64,000 nucleotides of DNA from CAXBNB01 sp965267535 (GTDB lineage: Bacteria > Bacteroidota > Bacteroidia > Cytophagales > Cyclobacteriaceae): the NCBI GenBank assembly GCA_965267535.1, contig OZ254082.1:1302001-1366000 (forward strand). Direction: 5' to 3'. The position numbers were made by a program, and so were the translations under genes. Below are positions 23,545 to 32,580 of this stretch, in pieces. Numbering within the stretch: the stretch's first letter is position 1; the number at the start of each line of letters is the position of its first letter. The notes beneath the pieces are model-generated. The model did no database searches and was not told where the DNA came from. It was given only the letters and a program-made list of their open reading frames with translations.

Positions 23545-25137
23545 ATGAAAAACAACCTCCCGATTAAGCTGCTATTGCTGCTGGTATTATTTGGCCACTA
23601 CCGTGCCGAAGCACAGTCCGATTTTTATACCGGATTCGACGACAAGCTCGATGCTTTTTACCCCCACACCCCGCCGCATGAGGCAGTGTACGTCACTCAG
23701 GTGCAGCGTCCTCAGTTTGTAGCAGGAGTGCAGGGTAAAGCTTTAGACCTTTCCGAAAATGCCGCCCTGAGGATGCCGCTGGCAATAGATAGCCTATCAG
23801 CCCCTTCGTATGCGAAAGAAAACAACCTGACAGTAAAAGTATGGGTGAAAACCCTGCCCAATGCCAAACAGGGAACGGTCATTATAGGCAATAAGGAAGA
23901 AGGAGATTTGAAATCAGCCGGCTGGATGATTTACACACAGGAATCGGGGGCATGGGCCGTAAACCTGTCCGACGGTAAAAGTGCCTATACCTATAAGCCA
24001 ACCGTGCCTCGCCAGGCCATCAATGACGGCCAATGGCATCAGCTGGCTTTTAGTGTTCATAGACAAAATCAGGAAGTGTGGTTTTACCTGGACGGAGAAA
24101 ATGTAGCCATCTACAATACACCGGGACTGGGTAGTTTTAGCAGTACAAAACGCACGGTAGTAGGAGGTACAGATCAGTACTGGGAATATGGCTCGCAGGG
24201 CCAGTGGACCGCTTTCAATGGTTTTTTAGACGAAGTATCCATCCGGCAGGAGTATGAAGAGGCCAGGGATATAAAAGCCGGTTACGAGCGGTTTTACCCT
24301 TCGGAAAATAAAATCGAACAAGCCCCCGAATCCATTCGCACCATGGTATGGAATATCTGGCATGGTGGTAGAAGGTATGGCAGGCATGTAGGGGTAAATC
24401 GTGTCATCGAAACCATAAAGGAAGCTCAGCCCGACGTAGTAGGATTGATAGAAACCTACGGATCGGGAGAAATAATATCCGATTCACTGGGGTATCATTT
24501 TTACCTGATCAGTTCCAATCTGAGTATCATGAGCCGCTTTCCGATTAAGGAAACCATTAGAGCTTTTCGCCCTTTCAACTTTGGAGGAGCTATCCTCGAT
24601 TTGGGAGACCAAAAGGAACTGGCCTTTTTAGACACCTGGCTTCATTACCTTCCGGGCTATGGTACCAACGTAGTGGAGCAGAAGATGACAGCCAAAGAAC
24701 TGATAAAAGACGAGGCAAAAACACGGCATGCAGAAGTCGTGCAGATACTCAAAGAAATAAAACCGATCCTGAAAAACAGCGATAAAGTACCCGTGATCAT
24801 GGTGGGCGATTTCAATTGTGGGTCGCATCTGGACTGGACAGAGCAAACCCGCGACATACACTATGGCTATACCGTAGAGTGGCCGGTGAGCCTGGCGATG
24901 GAAAAAGCCGGTTTTGAGGATAGTTACAGAAAAATACACATCAATCCACTCCTCGATCCCGGTATGACCTGGACACCCCGGGCAGCTACATCGTCTACTA
25001 AGTACGGCCTCAGAGATCGTATCGATTACATCTACTACCAGGGCAAGTTGCAACCACAGGAGTCCAAAGTAGTAGACTATCACCCGATTATGTTTCCCTC
25101 AGATCATGCAGGAGTCATCACAGTATTTGAATTATGA
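23545..25137 (+). CDS. secreted LamG plus endonuclease/exonuclease/phosphatase (EEP) family hydrolase
   Basis: This 530-residue protein has a signal peptide (about 1-24), a LamG domain (about 30-240; LTVKVWVKTLP, DGQWHQLAFSVHRQNQEVWF, NGFLDEVSIRQ) and an EEP domain (about 265-530). All EEP metal and catalytic motifs are present: VWNIWHGG, GLIETYG, GDFN, RDRIDYIY and SDHAGV. EEP enzymes cleave phosphoesters such as nucleic acids, sphingomyelin or inositol phosphates. Secretion with a LamG module suggests an extracellular or periplasmic phosphoester attached to a larger glyco-conjugate, which is an inference. It heads a run of three phosphoesterase genes and has its own promoter region. Confidence 0.88.
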   Translation: MKNNLPIKLLLLLVLFGHYRAEAQSDFYTGFDDKLDAFYPHTPPHEAVYVTQVQRPQFVAGVQGKALDLSENAALRMPLAIDSLSAPSYAKENNLTVKVWVKTLPNAKQGTVIIGNKEEGDLKSAGWMIYTQESGAWAVNLSDGKSAYTYKPTVPRQAINDGQWHQLAFSVHRQNQEVWFYLDGENVAIYNTPGLGSFSSTKRTVVGGTDQYWEYGSQGQWTAFNGFLDEVSIRQEYEEARDIKAGYERFYPSENKIEQAPESIRTMVWNIWHGGRRYGRHVGVNRVIETIKEAQPDVVGLIETYGSGEIISDSLGYHFYLISSNLSIMSRFPIKETIRAFRPFNFGGAILDLGDQKELAFLDTWLHYLPGYGTNVVEQKMTAKELIKDEAKTRHAEVVQILKEIKPILKNSDKVPVIMVGDFNCGSHLDWTEQTRDIHYGYTVEWPVSLAMEKAGFEDSYRKIHINPLLDPGMTWTPRAATSSTKYGLRDRIDYIYYQGKLQPQESKVVDYHPIMFPSDHAGVITVFEL

Positions 25138-25152
25138 TCCTGCGGGATCATA
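25133..25152 (+). promoter_or_regulatory. short hairpin overlapping the stop codon of the EEP gene
   Basis: TATGATCC (25133-25140) and GGATCATA (25145-25152) form a perfect 8-bp stem with a 4-nt loop. The TGA stop (25135-25137) lies within it. There is no T-run, so it is not a standard terminator; it may be an RNA stability element between co-transcribed genes. Confidence 0.4.
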
Positions 25153-25206
25153 CACTCCTGGATTGAATATAAAGTCAACAAAAGATAGTTACTCACATCA
25201 AATAAG

Positions 25207-26187
25207 ATGAAAAGAAGACGATTTATCAAAAACACATTGCAGGTAGGAGCAGCATTGTCGCTACCGGTATCTGTGTCGGGGTTTGGCCTCAGAGCTCCAC
25301 GCAAAATGACTATAGGTATAGTTGCCGATGTACATCAGGACATTATCCACGATGGCTACTCCCGATTACGTTTTTTTATCGAGGATATGAAAAAAAGACA
25401 ACCTGATTTCATCATCCAGTTGGGGGACTTTGCCTTGCCCAGGAAAAGAAACCAGCCTTTTTTAGATGCGTGGAATGAATTTGAAGGACCAAAGTATCAT
25501 GTACTGGGCAATCATGATATGTTTGATTTTGGCTACACCAAAGAACAGACTATGGAGTGGTGGCAAATGGAAAAACGATTCTATTCTTTTGATCAGGGAG
25601 ACTTTCACTTTGTGGTGCTGGATGGAAACGAAAAGAACCCCGAACCCTGGGATCAATACTATCCCCGGTATATAGGACCCAAACAACAGGAGTGGCTCGA
25701 TAATGACCTGAAAGCTACATCAAAACCTACTATTGTTTTTTCTCATCAGAGTATAGAAGCACCGGACGGTGGGGTGGATAATCAGGAAGAGATAAGAGCG
25801 ATAATCGAAGCACACAAAACCGCTTCGGGGCATTATAAAGTGGTGGCCTGCTTTAGCGGACATCACCATGAAGACTATGTAAGGGAGATCAATGGTATCC
25901 CGTACATACAGATCAACAGTATGTCCTATAAGTGGGTAGGTGATAAATATGCCCATCAGCGGTTTGGGCCTCATGTAGAGCAGGCCTATCCTGCAGTTCG
26001 AAAAACCTGTCCGTATAAAGATCCGCTCTATACTTTTCTAACAATCGACCCGGCAGCAGGTACCATGCATTTGGAGGGGCGTAAAACGAGTTTTATTTCA
26101 CCCACTCCCGCAGAATTAGGCGTGCCAAATTGGCAAACCATGAAACCCACCATAACAGAAAACAACCTGAGTTATCCGGGAAAGTAG
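25207..26187 (+). CDS. exported metallophosphoesterase (calcineurin-like)
   Basis: The 326-residue product has a twin-arginine-type leader (KRRRFIKNTLQVGAALSLPV) followed by a calcineurin-like phosphoesterase. The dimetal motifs are ordered as expected: IVADVHQ (D-x-H), QLGDFA (GD), LGNHDM (GNHD), VFSHQS (H) and FSGHHHED (GHxH). Such enzymes hydrolyse phosphomono- or diesters. Tat export fits a metal-loaded enzyme folded in the cytoplasm. It lies 69 bp after the LamG/EEP gene and 43 bp before a second EEP gene, implying a joint function on an extracytoplasmic phosphoester. The exact substrate cannot be read from the sequence. Confidence 0.9.
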   Translation: MKRRRFIKNTLQVGAALSLPVSVSGFGLRAPRKMTIGIVADVHQDIIHDGYSRLRFFIEDMKKRQPDFIIQLGDFALPRKRNQPFLDAWNEFEGPKYHVLGNHDMFDFGYTKEQTMEWWQMEKRFYSFDQGDFHFVVLDGNEKNPEPWDQYYPRYIGPKQQEWLDNDLKATSKPTIVFSHQSIEAPDGGVDNQEEIRAIIEAHKTASGHYKVVACFSGHHHEDYVREINGIPYIQINSMSYKWVGDKYAHQRFGPHVEQAYPAVRKTCPYKDPLYTFLTIDPAAGTMHLEGRKTSFISPTPAELGVPNWQTMKPTITENNLSYPGK

Positions 26188-26230
26188 AATAGCAGCAGGT
26201 TTTCTGTATTTTTAAACGAGCTAAAAATTT

Positions 26231-27199
26231 ATGAATATCAAACCACTAGAAAATAACGAAATGGCACACCCTTTAACCCCACACAAAACACCCGGCAATC
26301 GCTTGACCGGCTTCATAGCAGTAGCTGCCTTCTTCATAAGTATGATAGGTTTTCAGTCCGGATCTTTGGCGCAGCAGGGCAAAGTCAAGGTGATATCCTA
26401 CAACATCTGGAACGGTTTTGAATGGGGGAAAGATCAGGAGAGAAAAGAGGAAATGATCCGGTGGGTGAAAAAGCAGCAACCCGATGTATTGGCCCTGCAG
26501 GAACTTTGCGGCTACACACCGGAAAAACTGCGCGAAGACGCCAAAAAATGGGGACATTCTTATACGGAAATTTTAAAAACCTCGGGCTATCCGGTTGGCA
26601 TCACATCCAGCAAACCCATCAAAATCAAAGAGAAGATACTGGAAAATATGCATCACGGGGCATTACATTGCTCCACATGGGATATAGATTTTATGGTGGT
26701 GCATTTTTCACCGTTTAGCTATAAAAAGAGGCAAGAAGAAGCAAAAATAGTGCTGGCAAAGCTGGATCAAATCCGGCAAGAGCAAGACAAGGTCATCGTA
26801 CTGGGCGACTTCAATGCCCTGTCGCCCTTCGATGCGGATCTGTATAAAAACCGTACGGAGGTATTGGAAAAACGCCGTGCTTCAGAAAAAGAACACGAGC
26901 ATGTTCGAAACCTGCAGCATGGAGAGCTGGAGTATGGTGTAATCGCTTCCTTTTTGGGCTTTCCACTCATAGATGTGGTACAAAGACACACCACTACCTG
27001 GGACGATCGGGTGAGTTGTCCCACGCAGGTTTTTGAAGAGAAAAAAGGAGAAGGCAGAAAGCCCGGCTCAACACGGATAGACTATATACTCACCTCTCCG
27101 GAGCTGGCTACCCGATGTGTGCAAGCCACCGTTCTCAACAAACAAGAAACCTATTACTTGTCGGATCATTATCCGGTTGTGGCAGAATTTCAATTCTAA
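26231..27199 (+). CDS. secreted endonuclease/exonuclease/phosphatase family protein
   Basis: The product (322 residues from ATG 26231, 312 from the in-frame ATG 26261) has a signal peptide ending near SLAQQ and one EEP domain. All core motifs are intact: ISYNIWNGF, ALQELCG, VLGDFNALSP, TRIDYILTS and LSDHYPVV. It is related to the EEP domain of the gene at 23545 but lacks LamG. The role is hydrolysis of a phosphodiester in the periplasm or outside the cell. The shorter start gives a more typical signal-peptide length, but neither has a ribosome-binding site. Confidence 0.88.
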   Translation: MNIKPLENNEMAHPLTPHKTPGNRLTGFIAVAAFFISMIGFQSGSLAQQGKVKVISYNIWNGFEWGKDQERKEEMIRWVKKQQPDVLALQELCGYTPEKLREDAKKWGHSYTEILKTSGYPVGITSSKPIKIKEKILENMHHGALHCSTWDIDFMVVHFSPFSYKKRQEEAKIVLAKLDQIRQEQDKVIVLGDFNALSPFDADLYKNRTEVLEKRRASEKEHEHVRNLQHGELEYGVIASFLGFPLIDVVQRHTTTWDDRVSCPTQVFEEKKGEGRKPGSTRIDYILTSPELATRCVQATVLNKQETYYLSDHYPVVAEFQF

Positions 27200-27306
27200 A
27201 CCCAACAAACAGTACTTGTCTGCATCACATAAAAGCCGCAGGGAAACAGGATATTCAGAATCTCTCACTAATTTCGTGACCGTATAAACGCAAACTAACA
27301 GATATT

Positions 27307-28866
27307 ATGAGTCAACAAATTTTAACCAAACTTGCAGGAGCGCTGGCATTGGTAATATGCCTTGCGAGTTGCTCTACGCCACCCCCACCCAAAGACCTGA
27401 GTCAGGATAGCATCATTCCATTGCCGGAATCGCTTACAGCTACAGGATCATCGTATGTGCTTACCAACGAAACGGTTATTTATACCCAAAAAGGAAGTAC
27501 AGACCTCACACCAGTAGCAAAGTACCTGGCAGAAATGCTAAATCCTGCCACAGGGTTTGACATAAAATGGAAAAGTGTAGACGAAGCACCAAAGAAAGGA
27601 ATATACCTGACACTGGAGCAAAGCGGAGGTGCTGAAGAAGGCTATACACTCGACATTCAGGAAAAACGCATTACCATAGCCGGCAACTCACCTGCCGGAG
27701 TTTTTTATGGAATACAAACCCTGCGACAGCTGCTACCGGCAGCCATCGAAAAATCGTCGGTGCAGCAGGAGGCACAGTGGTTGGTTGCTACAGGTAAGAT
27801 CACCGACAAGCCCACCTATGGATACAGAGGAGCTATGCTCGATGTGTCACGACACTTTTTTAGTGTAGCCGATGTAAAAAGGTACATTGATCTGATAGCA
27901 TTGTACAAAATGAACAGGCTACACCTGCACCTCTCCGACGATCAGGGGTGGAGAATAGAGATAAAATCCTGGCCAAAACTGACAGAAATCGGAGGAAAGA
28001 GTGAAGTAGGTGGAGGCGAAGGAGGCTTCTACACACAGGAACAATATAAAGACATAGTAAAATACGCGCAAGACAGGTATGTGACTATAGTGCCTGAAAT
28101 CGATATGCCCGGCCATACCAATGCGGCATTGTCGGCATACCCGGAGCTCAACTGCGACGGAAAAGCAACCAAACCCTATACGGGTATAGAGGTAGGTTTT
28201 AGTACCCTGTGTACAGACAAGGAGATCACCTATCAGTTTATCGATGATGTGATAAGAGAACTGGCAGCACTTACGCCGGGAGAATACATTCACATAGGCG
28301 GTGATGAGTCGCATGTTACTGCCATGGAAGATTACATACCCTTTATAGAAAGGGCACAACAGGTTGTAACCAAGCACGGCAAAAAATCTATGGGATGGGA
28401 TGAAATAGCTCATGCCAAACTGGAACAAAACACCATAGCGCAGTGGTGGTCTAAGGTAGAAAATGCCAAAATGGCTGTAGAGCAGGGCGCTAAGGTGCTC
28501 GTGTCGCCGGCTACCAATGCATACCTCGATATGCAATATGATTCTACCACACACCTTGGTCTGCACTGGGCCGGCTATACAGAGGTAGACGATGCATACC
28601 AATGGGATGCAGTAGAAATAGCCAAGGGAATACCCGCAGAGAGCATTATCGGTATAGAAGCCCCGTTGTGGACAGAAACCGTCACCAACATGGACGAATT
28701 GGAGTATCTGGTATTTCCAAGACTACCCGGGCTGGCTGAAATAGGATGGACACCCAAGCAAAATAGAAACTGGGAAACCTACAAGGTAAGGTTAGGAAAG
28801 CAAAAGGCGCGCTTCGAGGCATTAGAAATCGACTATTACGCTTCCAAGCGAGTGCCCTGGCAATAA
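27307..28866 (+). CDS. GH20 beta-N-acetylhexosaminidase, lipoprotein
   Basis: The 519-residue product has lipobox LASC (Cys about 22). A GH20b N-terminal domain (about 35-165) precedes the catalytic TIM barrel (from about 170). Barrel motifs include YGYRGAMLDVSRHFF, HLHLSDDQGWRIEIK, VPEIDMPGHTNAAL and HIGGDESH, the last with the catalytic Asp-Glu pair at about 333-334, plus a substrate-binding Trp motif (IAQWWSK). GH20 enzymes remove terminal beta-linked GlcNAc or GalNAc using substrate-assisted catalysis. Next to a sialidase-like gene and phosphoesterases, it suggests breakdown of amino-sugar-containing glycoconjugates. A terminator follows. Confidence 0.96.
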   Translation: MSQQILTKLAGALALVICLASCSTPPPPKDLSQDSIIPLPESLTATGSSYVLTNETVIYTQKGSTDLTPVAKYLAEMLNPATGFDIKWKSVDEAPKKGIYLTLEQSGGAEEGYTLDIQEKRITIAGNSPAGVFYGIQTLRQLLPAAIEKSSVQQEAQWLVATGKITDKPTYGYRGAMLDVSRHFFSVADVKRYIDLIALYKMNRLHLHLSDDQGWRIEIKSWPKLTEIGGKSEVGGGEGGFYTQEQYKDIVKYAQDRYVTIVPEIDMPGHTNAALSAYPELNCDGKATKPYTGIEVGFSTLCTDKEITYQFIDDVIRELAALTPGEYIHIGGDESHVTAMEDYIPFIERAQQVVTKHGKKSMGWDEIAHAKLEQNTIAQWWSKVENAKMAVEQGAKVLVSPATNAYLDMQYDSTTHLGLHWAGYTEVDDAYQWDAVEIAKGIPAESIIGIEAPLWTETVTNMDELEYLVFPRLPGLAEIGWTPKQNRNWETYKVRLGKQKARFEALEIDYYASKRVPWQ

Positions 28867-28894
28867 GGCAAAAAGCCATCAACCATATTCAAGG

Positions 28895-28926
28895 AAAGGC
28901 TGCTTCGAAAGAGGTAGCCTTTTTTT
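28895..28926 (+). terminator. intrinsic terminator after the GH20 gene
   Basis: AAAGGCTGC (28895-28903) pairs with GTAGCCTTT (28914-28922) to give a 9-bp stem including one G-T, and the T-run extends to 28926. Confidence 0.85.
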
Positions 28927-29025
28927 AATGTCTCATTTGACATGCGGACTTGTTGATCGAGCGCAATAAACATGGAATTTCCTGTTAAAAACCCTATTTT
29001 AGAAGAGAAAAGAAAAACCCAAAAT

Positions 29026-30189
29026 ATGATAACCAACCGTTTTTATGTGCCGATTCTTGCCGTTTTGGTGTTGCTGGCCTCTAATGCAGAGGGACAAAAA
29101 AAGCCAAAAGTCAGGAAAGTGAAAGATGTGATCATCTATCAGGACAGTAGTTTTTACTCTTCTTTTCCATCTGTAATAAAACGCCCCGATGGAGAATTGA
29201 TCGTAGCATTCAGACGTGCTCCCGACCGTAAAATTTTCGGAGAAAACAGCAACAACCACGTAGACCCCAACAGCTATTTGGTTACCGTACGGTCGTCCGA
29301 TGGGCAAAATTGGTCAAAAACACCAGAGCTATTGTATGCGCACCCTTATGGGGGATCGCAAGACCCCTGCCTCCTTCAGCTACAGGACGGAACGTTACTC
29401 TGTACCAGTTATGGCTGGGCGTTTGTGAGGCCCGACGGGCTGCCAAACCTCAAAAAACCAAACTTTATGGTAGGAGGAGCCGTGTTTTTAGGCGGTTATC
29501 TCTTGCGGTCAGAAAACGGAGGAAAAACATGGGATGGACCAATTTACCCACCGCACATAGAACCCGAAATCAATTTTACAGCACACGGACAGCCCCTGCC
29601 TGCCTACAACAGGGGAGCGCTTTACGAAGCTAAAGACGGTCGGATACTGTGGGTAGTCAGTGCTACAGACCGATCAGACCGACATACCTCTACGCACTTG
29701 CTTACCTCTACAGATAAAGGGAAAACATGGGCATATACAGCTCCGGTGGCAGTAGATGAAAAAATAGTATTTAACGAAACCTCCGTATACGAAACCCCAA
29801 AAGGAGATATCGTGGCTTTTTTGCGTACATCACGAAACGACGGCATAGCGTGTATAGCGCGCTCTACAGATGGAGGAAAGTCGTTTCAATGGAAGCCTAT
29901 GGGATTCAAAGGGCATCCGCTCAATGCGCTTCGTCTACCGGACAACAGAGTGCTGCTGACCTATGGCTACCGCTATGAGCCGTATGGTATCAGAGCCAGA
30001 ATACTCAATGCGGAATGTACCGATTTTGCTACAGCTCCGGAAATAGTATTGCGCGACGATGGAGGAAGCACAGATATAGGCTACACATGGCCGGTGCAGC
30101 TAGACGAAGATCACGTATTGGTTGTTTATTACTACAACAAGGAAAATGGGACACGATACATAGCAGGTACTATTATTGAAATAAAATAG
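29026..30189 (+). CDS. sialidase-like BNR-repeat protein
   Basis: The 387-residue product has a signal peptide (MITNRFYVPILAVLVLLASN) and a six-bladed sialidase-type propeller. Asp-box-like motifs recur at SSDGQNW, SENGGKTW, STDKGKTW and STDGGKSF. An early FPSVIKRPDGELIVAFRRAP segment and a late DDGGSTDIGYTWPVQL segment are typical of BNR_2 (exo-alpha-sialidase-annotated) proteins. The classic FRIP motif of sialidases is not seen, so actual sialidase activity is uncertain; such propellers also hydrolyse or bind other sugars. The start at 29026 is preferred because it begins a normal signal peptide; an in-frame ATG at 28972 adds a charged extension. Confidence 0.8.
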   Translation: MITNRFYVPILAVLVLLASNAEGQKKPKVRKVKDVIIYQDSSFYSSFPSVIKRPDGELIVAFRRAPDRKIFGENSNNHVDPNSYLVTVRSSDGQNWSKTPELLYAHPYGGSQDPCLLQLQDGTLLCTSYGWAFVRPDGLPNLKKPNFMVGGAVFLGGYLLRSENGGKTWDGPIYPPHIEPEINFTAHGQPLPAYNRGALYEAKDGRILWVVSATDRSDRHTSTHLLTSTDKGKTWAYTAPVAVDEKIVFNETSVYETPKGDIVAFLRTSRNDGIACIARSTDGGKSFQWKPMGFKGHPLNALRLPDNRVLLTYGYRYEPYGIRARILNAECTDFATAPEIVLRDDGGSTDIGYTWPVQLDEDHVLVVYYYNKENGTRYIAGTIIEIK

Positions 30190-30196
30190 CCTGTCG

Positions 30197-30229
30197 TTTG
30201 GTTTCTTTTTGTTATTATTGTTGTCTTTG
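30197..30229 (+). promoter_or_regulatory. candidate promoter for the gluconate-dehydrogenase-like pair
   Basis: TTTG at 30197-30200 and TGTCTTTG at 30222-30229, spaced 21 bp, differ from the Bacteroidota consensus by one base (TG for TA). The surrounding 75 bp is very T-rich and lies in the gap before the gene at 30267. Confidence 0.3.
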
Positions 30230-30266
30230 ATTTCTTTCGTTTTGTGTAAATAAAACTAATCAACTT

Positions 30267-30845
30267 ATGGAAAGGAGAGAGGCTATTAAGCGTACCTCAT
30301 TGATCCTGCAATCTGCTCTGCTGGCTCCCGGCGTTATGGCTGCCTGGCAGGCTTGCACAAGTGACCCGGCCAGACTGCAGGAAAATTATCAGGTACTTAC
30401 TTCAAAACAGGTCAGCCTGGTAAATGCAATAGCGGATACAATTATACCCGAAACCGACACGCCCAGTGCTTCGGGCGTAAAAGTGACACCCTTCATTGAC
30501 CTGCTTTTGCAGGATGTGTTGGCACTGGAGGCAAAAGAAGCATTTCTAAAAGGGCTGGATGGGTTTGATAAAACCTGCAAGACCAAGACAAATAAGTCTT
30601 TTGTGGAGTTGAGCGAGCAGGAGCAAATACGCTATCTGGAAGGAGTGGATAAGGCAGTTTTGATAAACAAAGAAGAAGAGGAGCAACCGTTTTATGCCAC
30701 ATTCAAAAGGCTGGTGGTTTCTGTATATTTTTCATCCGAGCAGGGGGTTAAGCAAAACCTCAATTATGTGCCGGTTCCCGGACCATACCAGCCAGTAGTA
30801 ATACGAGAAAAAGATGCGCCGATCATGCAGGGCAACAATATCTAA
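30267..30845 (+). CDS. gluconate 2-dehydrogenase subunit 3 family protein
   Basis: The 192-residue product has a leader with twin basic residues and a hydrophobic stretch (MERREAIKRTSLILQSALL), then the subunit-3 domain: LTSKQVSLVNAIADTIIPET, SGVKVTPFIDLLL and FKRLVVSVYFSSEQGVKQNLNYVPVPGPYQP. In membrane sugar dehydrogenases this small subunit accompanies the flavoprotein and helps its export. The GMC flavoprotein gene follows after 10 bp, confirming the pairing. No cytochrome c subunit gene follows, so the electron acceptor is unknown. Confidence 0.92.
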   Translation: MERREAIKRTSLILQSALLAPGVMAAWQACTSDPARLQENYQVLTSKQVSLVNAIADTIIPETDTPSASGVKVTPFIDLLLQDVLALEAKEAFLKGLDGFDKTCKTKTNKSFVELSEQEQIRYLEGVDKAVLINKEEEEQPFYATFKRLVVSVYFSSEQGVKQNLNYVPVPGPYQPVVIREKDAPIMQGNNI

Positions 30846-30855
30846 CAACAACCAA

Positions 30856-32547
30856 ATGAAATCAACCCATACATACGATGCAATAGTAGTAGGCTCGGGA
30901 ATCACAGGGGGGTGGGCCGCCAAAGAACTAACCGAAAAGGGCCTGAAAACCCTGGTACTGGAGCGGGGTAGAGACGTGAAACACGGTGTAGACTATCCCC
31001 ACACCAACAAAGCACCCTGGGATTTTCCCTACAGAAAGCACCTCACGAGAGAAGAAAAAGAACAATACCCGATTCAGAGCACCAAATATAATTTTACCCC
31101 GGCCAGTAAAGATTTTTATGTCAATGACCAAAAACACCCCTACAGGCATCCTGAAGACAAACCTTATATGTGGTTTAGGGGGTATCAGACAGGTGGAAAA
31201 TCCTTGCTTTGGGGTAGAGGGGCATACCGTTTTAGCGACCTGGAATTTGAAGCCAACCTAAAAGACGGCATAGGAGTGGATTGGCCCATACGCTACAAAG
31301 ACATAGCCCCCTGGTACAGTTATGTAGAAAAGTTTATTGGAGTAAGCGGAACCAAAGAGAATATTTATCAATTTCCGGACGGTGAGTTTCTTCCACCATT
31401 TGGATTGAATTTTGCCGAACAAATCGCCAAAGAAAAGCTTGAGGCACATTATTCAGATCGTAAACTCATCCCCAACAGGGTAGCGCACATTACCCAGGCA
31501 GCCCCCGGACAGTTTAAGGGGAGGTCAGCATGTCAGACACGCAACCTTTGTCATACAGGTTGTCCGTATGGAGCCTATTTTAGCAGCAACAGCTCTACAC
31601 TGCCAGCAGCATACGAAACAGGAAACCTAACCCTGAAATCTCATGCTATTGTGGAATCTGTGATATACGACGAACAAAAAGACAAAGCGGTGGGCGTAAG
31701 GGTGATAGATGCCAACACCAAGGAAGTGACGGAGTATTATGCCCGTGTTATTTTTCTCTGTGCCTCTACTTTGGCTACTACGGGGCTGCTGCTCAACTCC
31801 AAAACGCCTCGCTTTTCTGATGGGTTAGCCAACTCCAGCGGAGCATTGGGGCATTACCTCATGGATCACCACAAAGACCTGCGTTCGTCAGGGATACTGG
31901 AAGGTCATCTTGACAAAACCTACTACGGATACCGTCCGGCAGGGGTAGCAATTCCCCGCTTTAGAAATGTACACGCTCAGGAAATGGATTTCCTCAGAGG
32001 ATATGGCGTTTGGGGGTTTTCTTATCGTACCGGTATGAACGCAGCAAAACCGGGAATAGGAGCCGCTTTTAAGAAAGAAATGACTCAGCCCGGTCCCTGG
32101 GGTATGACACTACAGTCTTATGGCGAGTGCCTGCCCTACTATGAAAACAAAGTAGAGCTTCATGCTACGGAAACCGATGAGTGGGGCATACCTCTTCTAA
32201 ACATCAGTGCCGGTTTTGGAGAAAATGAGATGAAAATGAGAAAAGACATGAAAGTGCAGGTGCGCGAAATGCTGGAGGTGGCAGGTTTTACCCAGATACA
32301 AGTGTATGAGGGCACTCCCAGACAAGGCGATTCTGTGCACGAAATGGGAACAGCCCGCATGGGGCGCGATCCTAAAACGTCTGTTTTAAATGGATTCAAC
32401 CAGTGCCATGATGTACCTAACCTATTCGTGACAGATGGTTCCTGCATGACATCATCCGGAAACATGAGTCCTTCGCTTACTTTTATGGCTCTCACGGCCA
32501 GAGCGTGCCACTATGCGGTGGAGCAGATGAAAAAAGGCAACATTTAA
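30856..32547 (+). CDS. GMC-family FAD oxidoreductase (gluconate/sugar dehydrogenase large subunit-like)
   Basis: The 563-residue product has the FAD-binding motif VVGSGITGGWAAKELTEKG (about 10-28), a central CHTGCPYGAYFSS segment typical of gluconate-dehydrogenase-like GMC proteins, and a GMC C-terminal domain. The C-terminal domain includes the active-site His in VHEMGTARMG and the Asn in GNMSPSLTFMAL. It oxidises a sugar or sugar acid, probably in the periplasm after co-export with the small subunit. The start at ATG 30856 follows the small-subunit stop by 10 bp; an upstream frame extension would overlap that gene. The substrate is not predictable from sequence. Confidence 0.93.
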   Translation: MKSTHTYDAIVVGSGITGGWAAKELTEKGLKTLVLERGRDVKHGVDYPHTNKAPWDFPYRKHLTREEKEQYPIQSTKYNFTPASKDFYVNDQKHPYRHPEDKPYMWFRGYQTGGKSLLWGRGAYRFSDLEFEANLKDGIGVDWPIRYKDIAPWYSYVEKFIGVSGTKENIYQFPDGEFLPPFGLNFAEQIAKEKLEAHYSDRKLIPNRVAHITQAAPGQFKGRSACQTRNLCHTGCPYGAYFSSNSSTLPAAYETGNLTLKSHAIVESVIYDEQKDKAVGVRVIDANTKEVTEYYARVIFLCASTLATTGLLLNSKTPRFSDGLANSSGALGHYLMDHHKDLRSSGILEGHLDKTYYGYRPAGVAIPRFRNVHAQEMDFLRGYGVWGFSYRTGMNAAKPGIGAAFKKEMTQPGPWGMTLQSYGECLPYYENKVELHATETDEWGIPLLNISAGFGENEMKMRKDMKVQVREMLEVAGFTQIQVYEGTPRQGDSVHEMGTARMGRDPKTSVLNGFNQCHDVPNLFVTDGSCMTSSGNMSPSLTFMALTARACHYAVEQMKKGNI

Positions 32548-32580
32548 AAACCATTCCCACAAACATCAAATTACAAACAG

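Noticed and set aside
27919..28602. 227-residue minus-strand open frame
   Set aside because: Antisense to the GH20 catalytic domain, Cys/Tyr/His-rich without any domain pattern; a shadow of the coding strand.
29026..30189. Naming the BNR protein a true sialidase
   Set aside because: Asp boxes are present but the FRIP motif is not seen, so only sialidase-like is supported.
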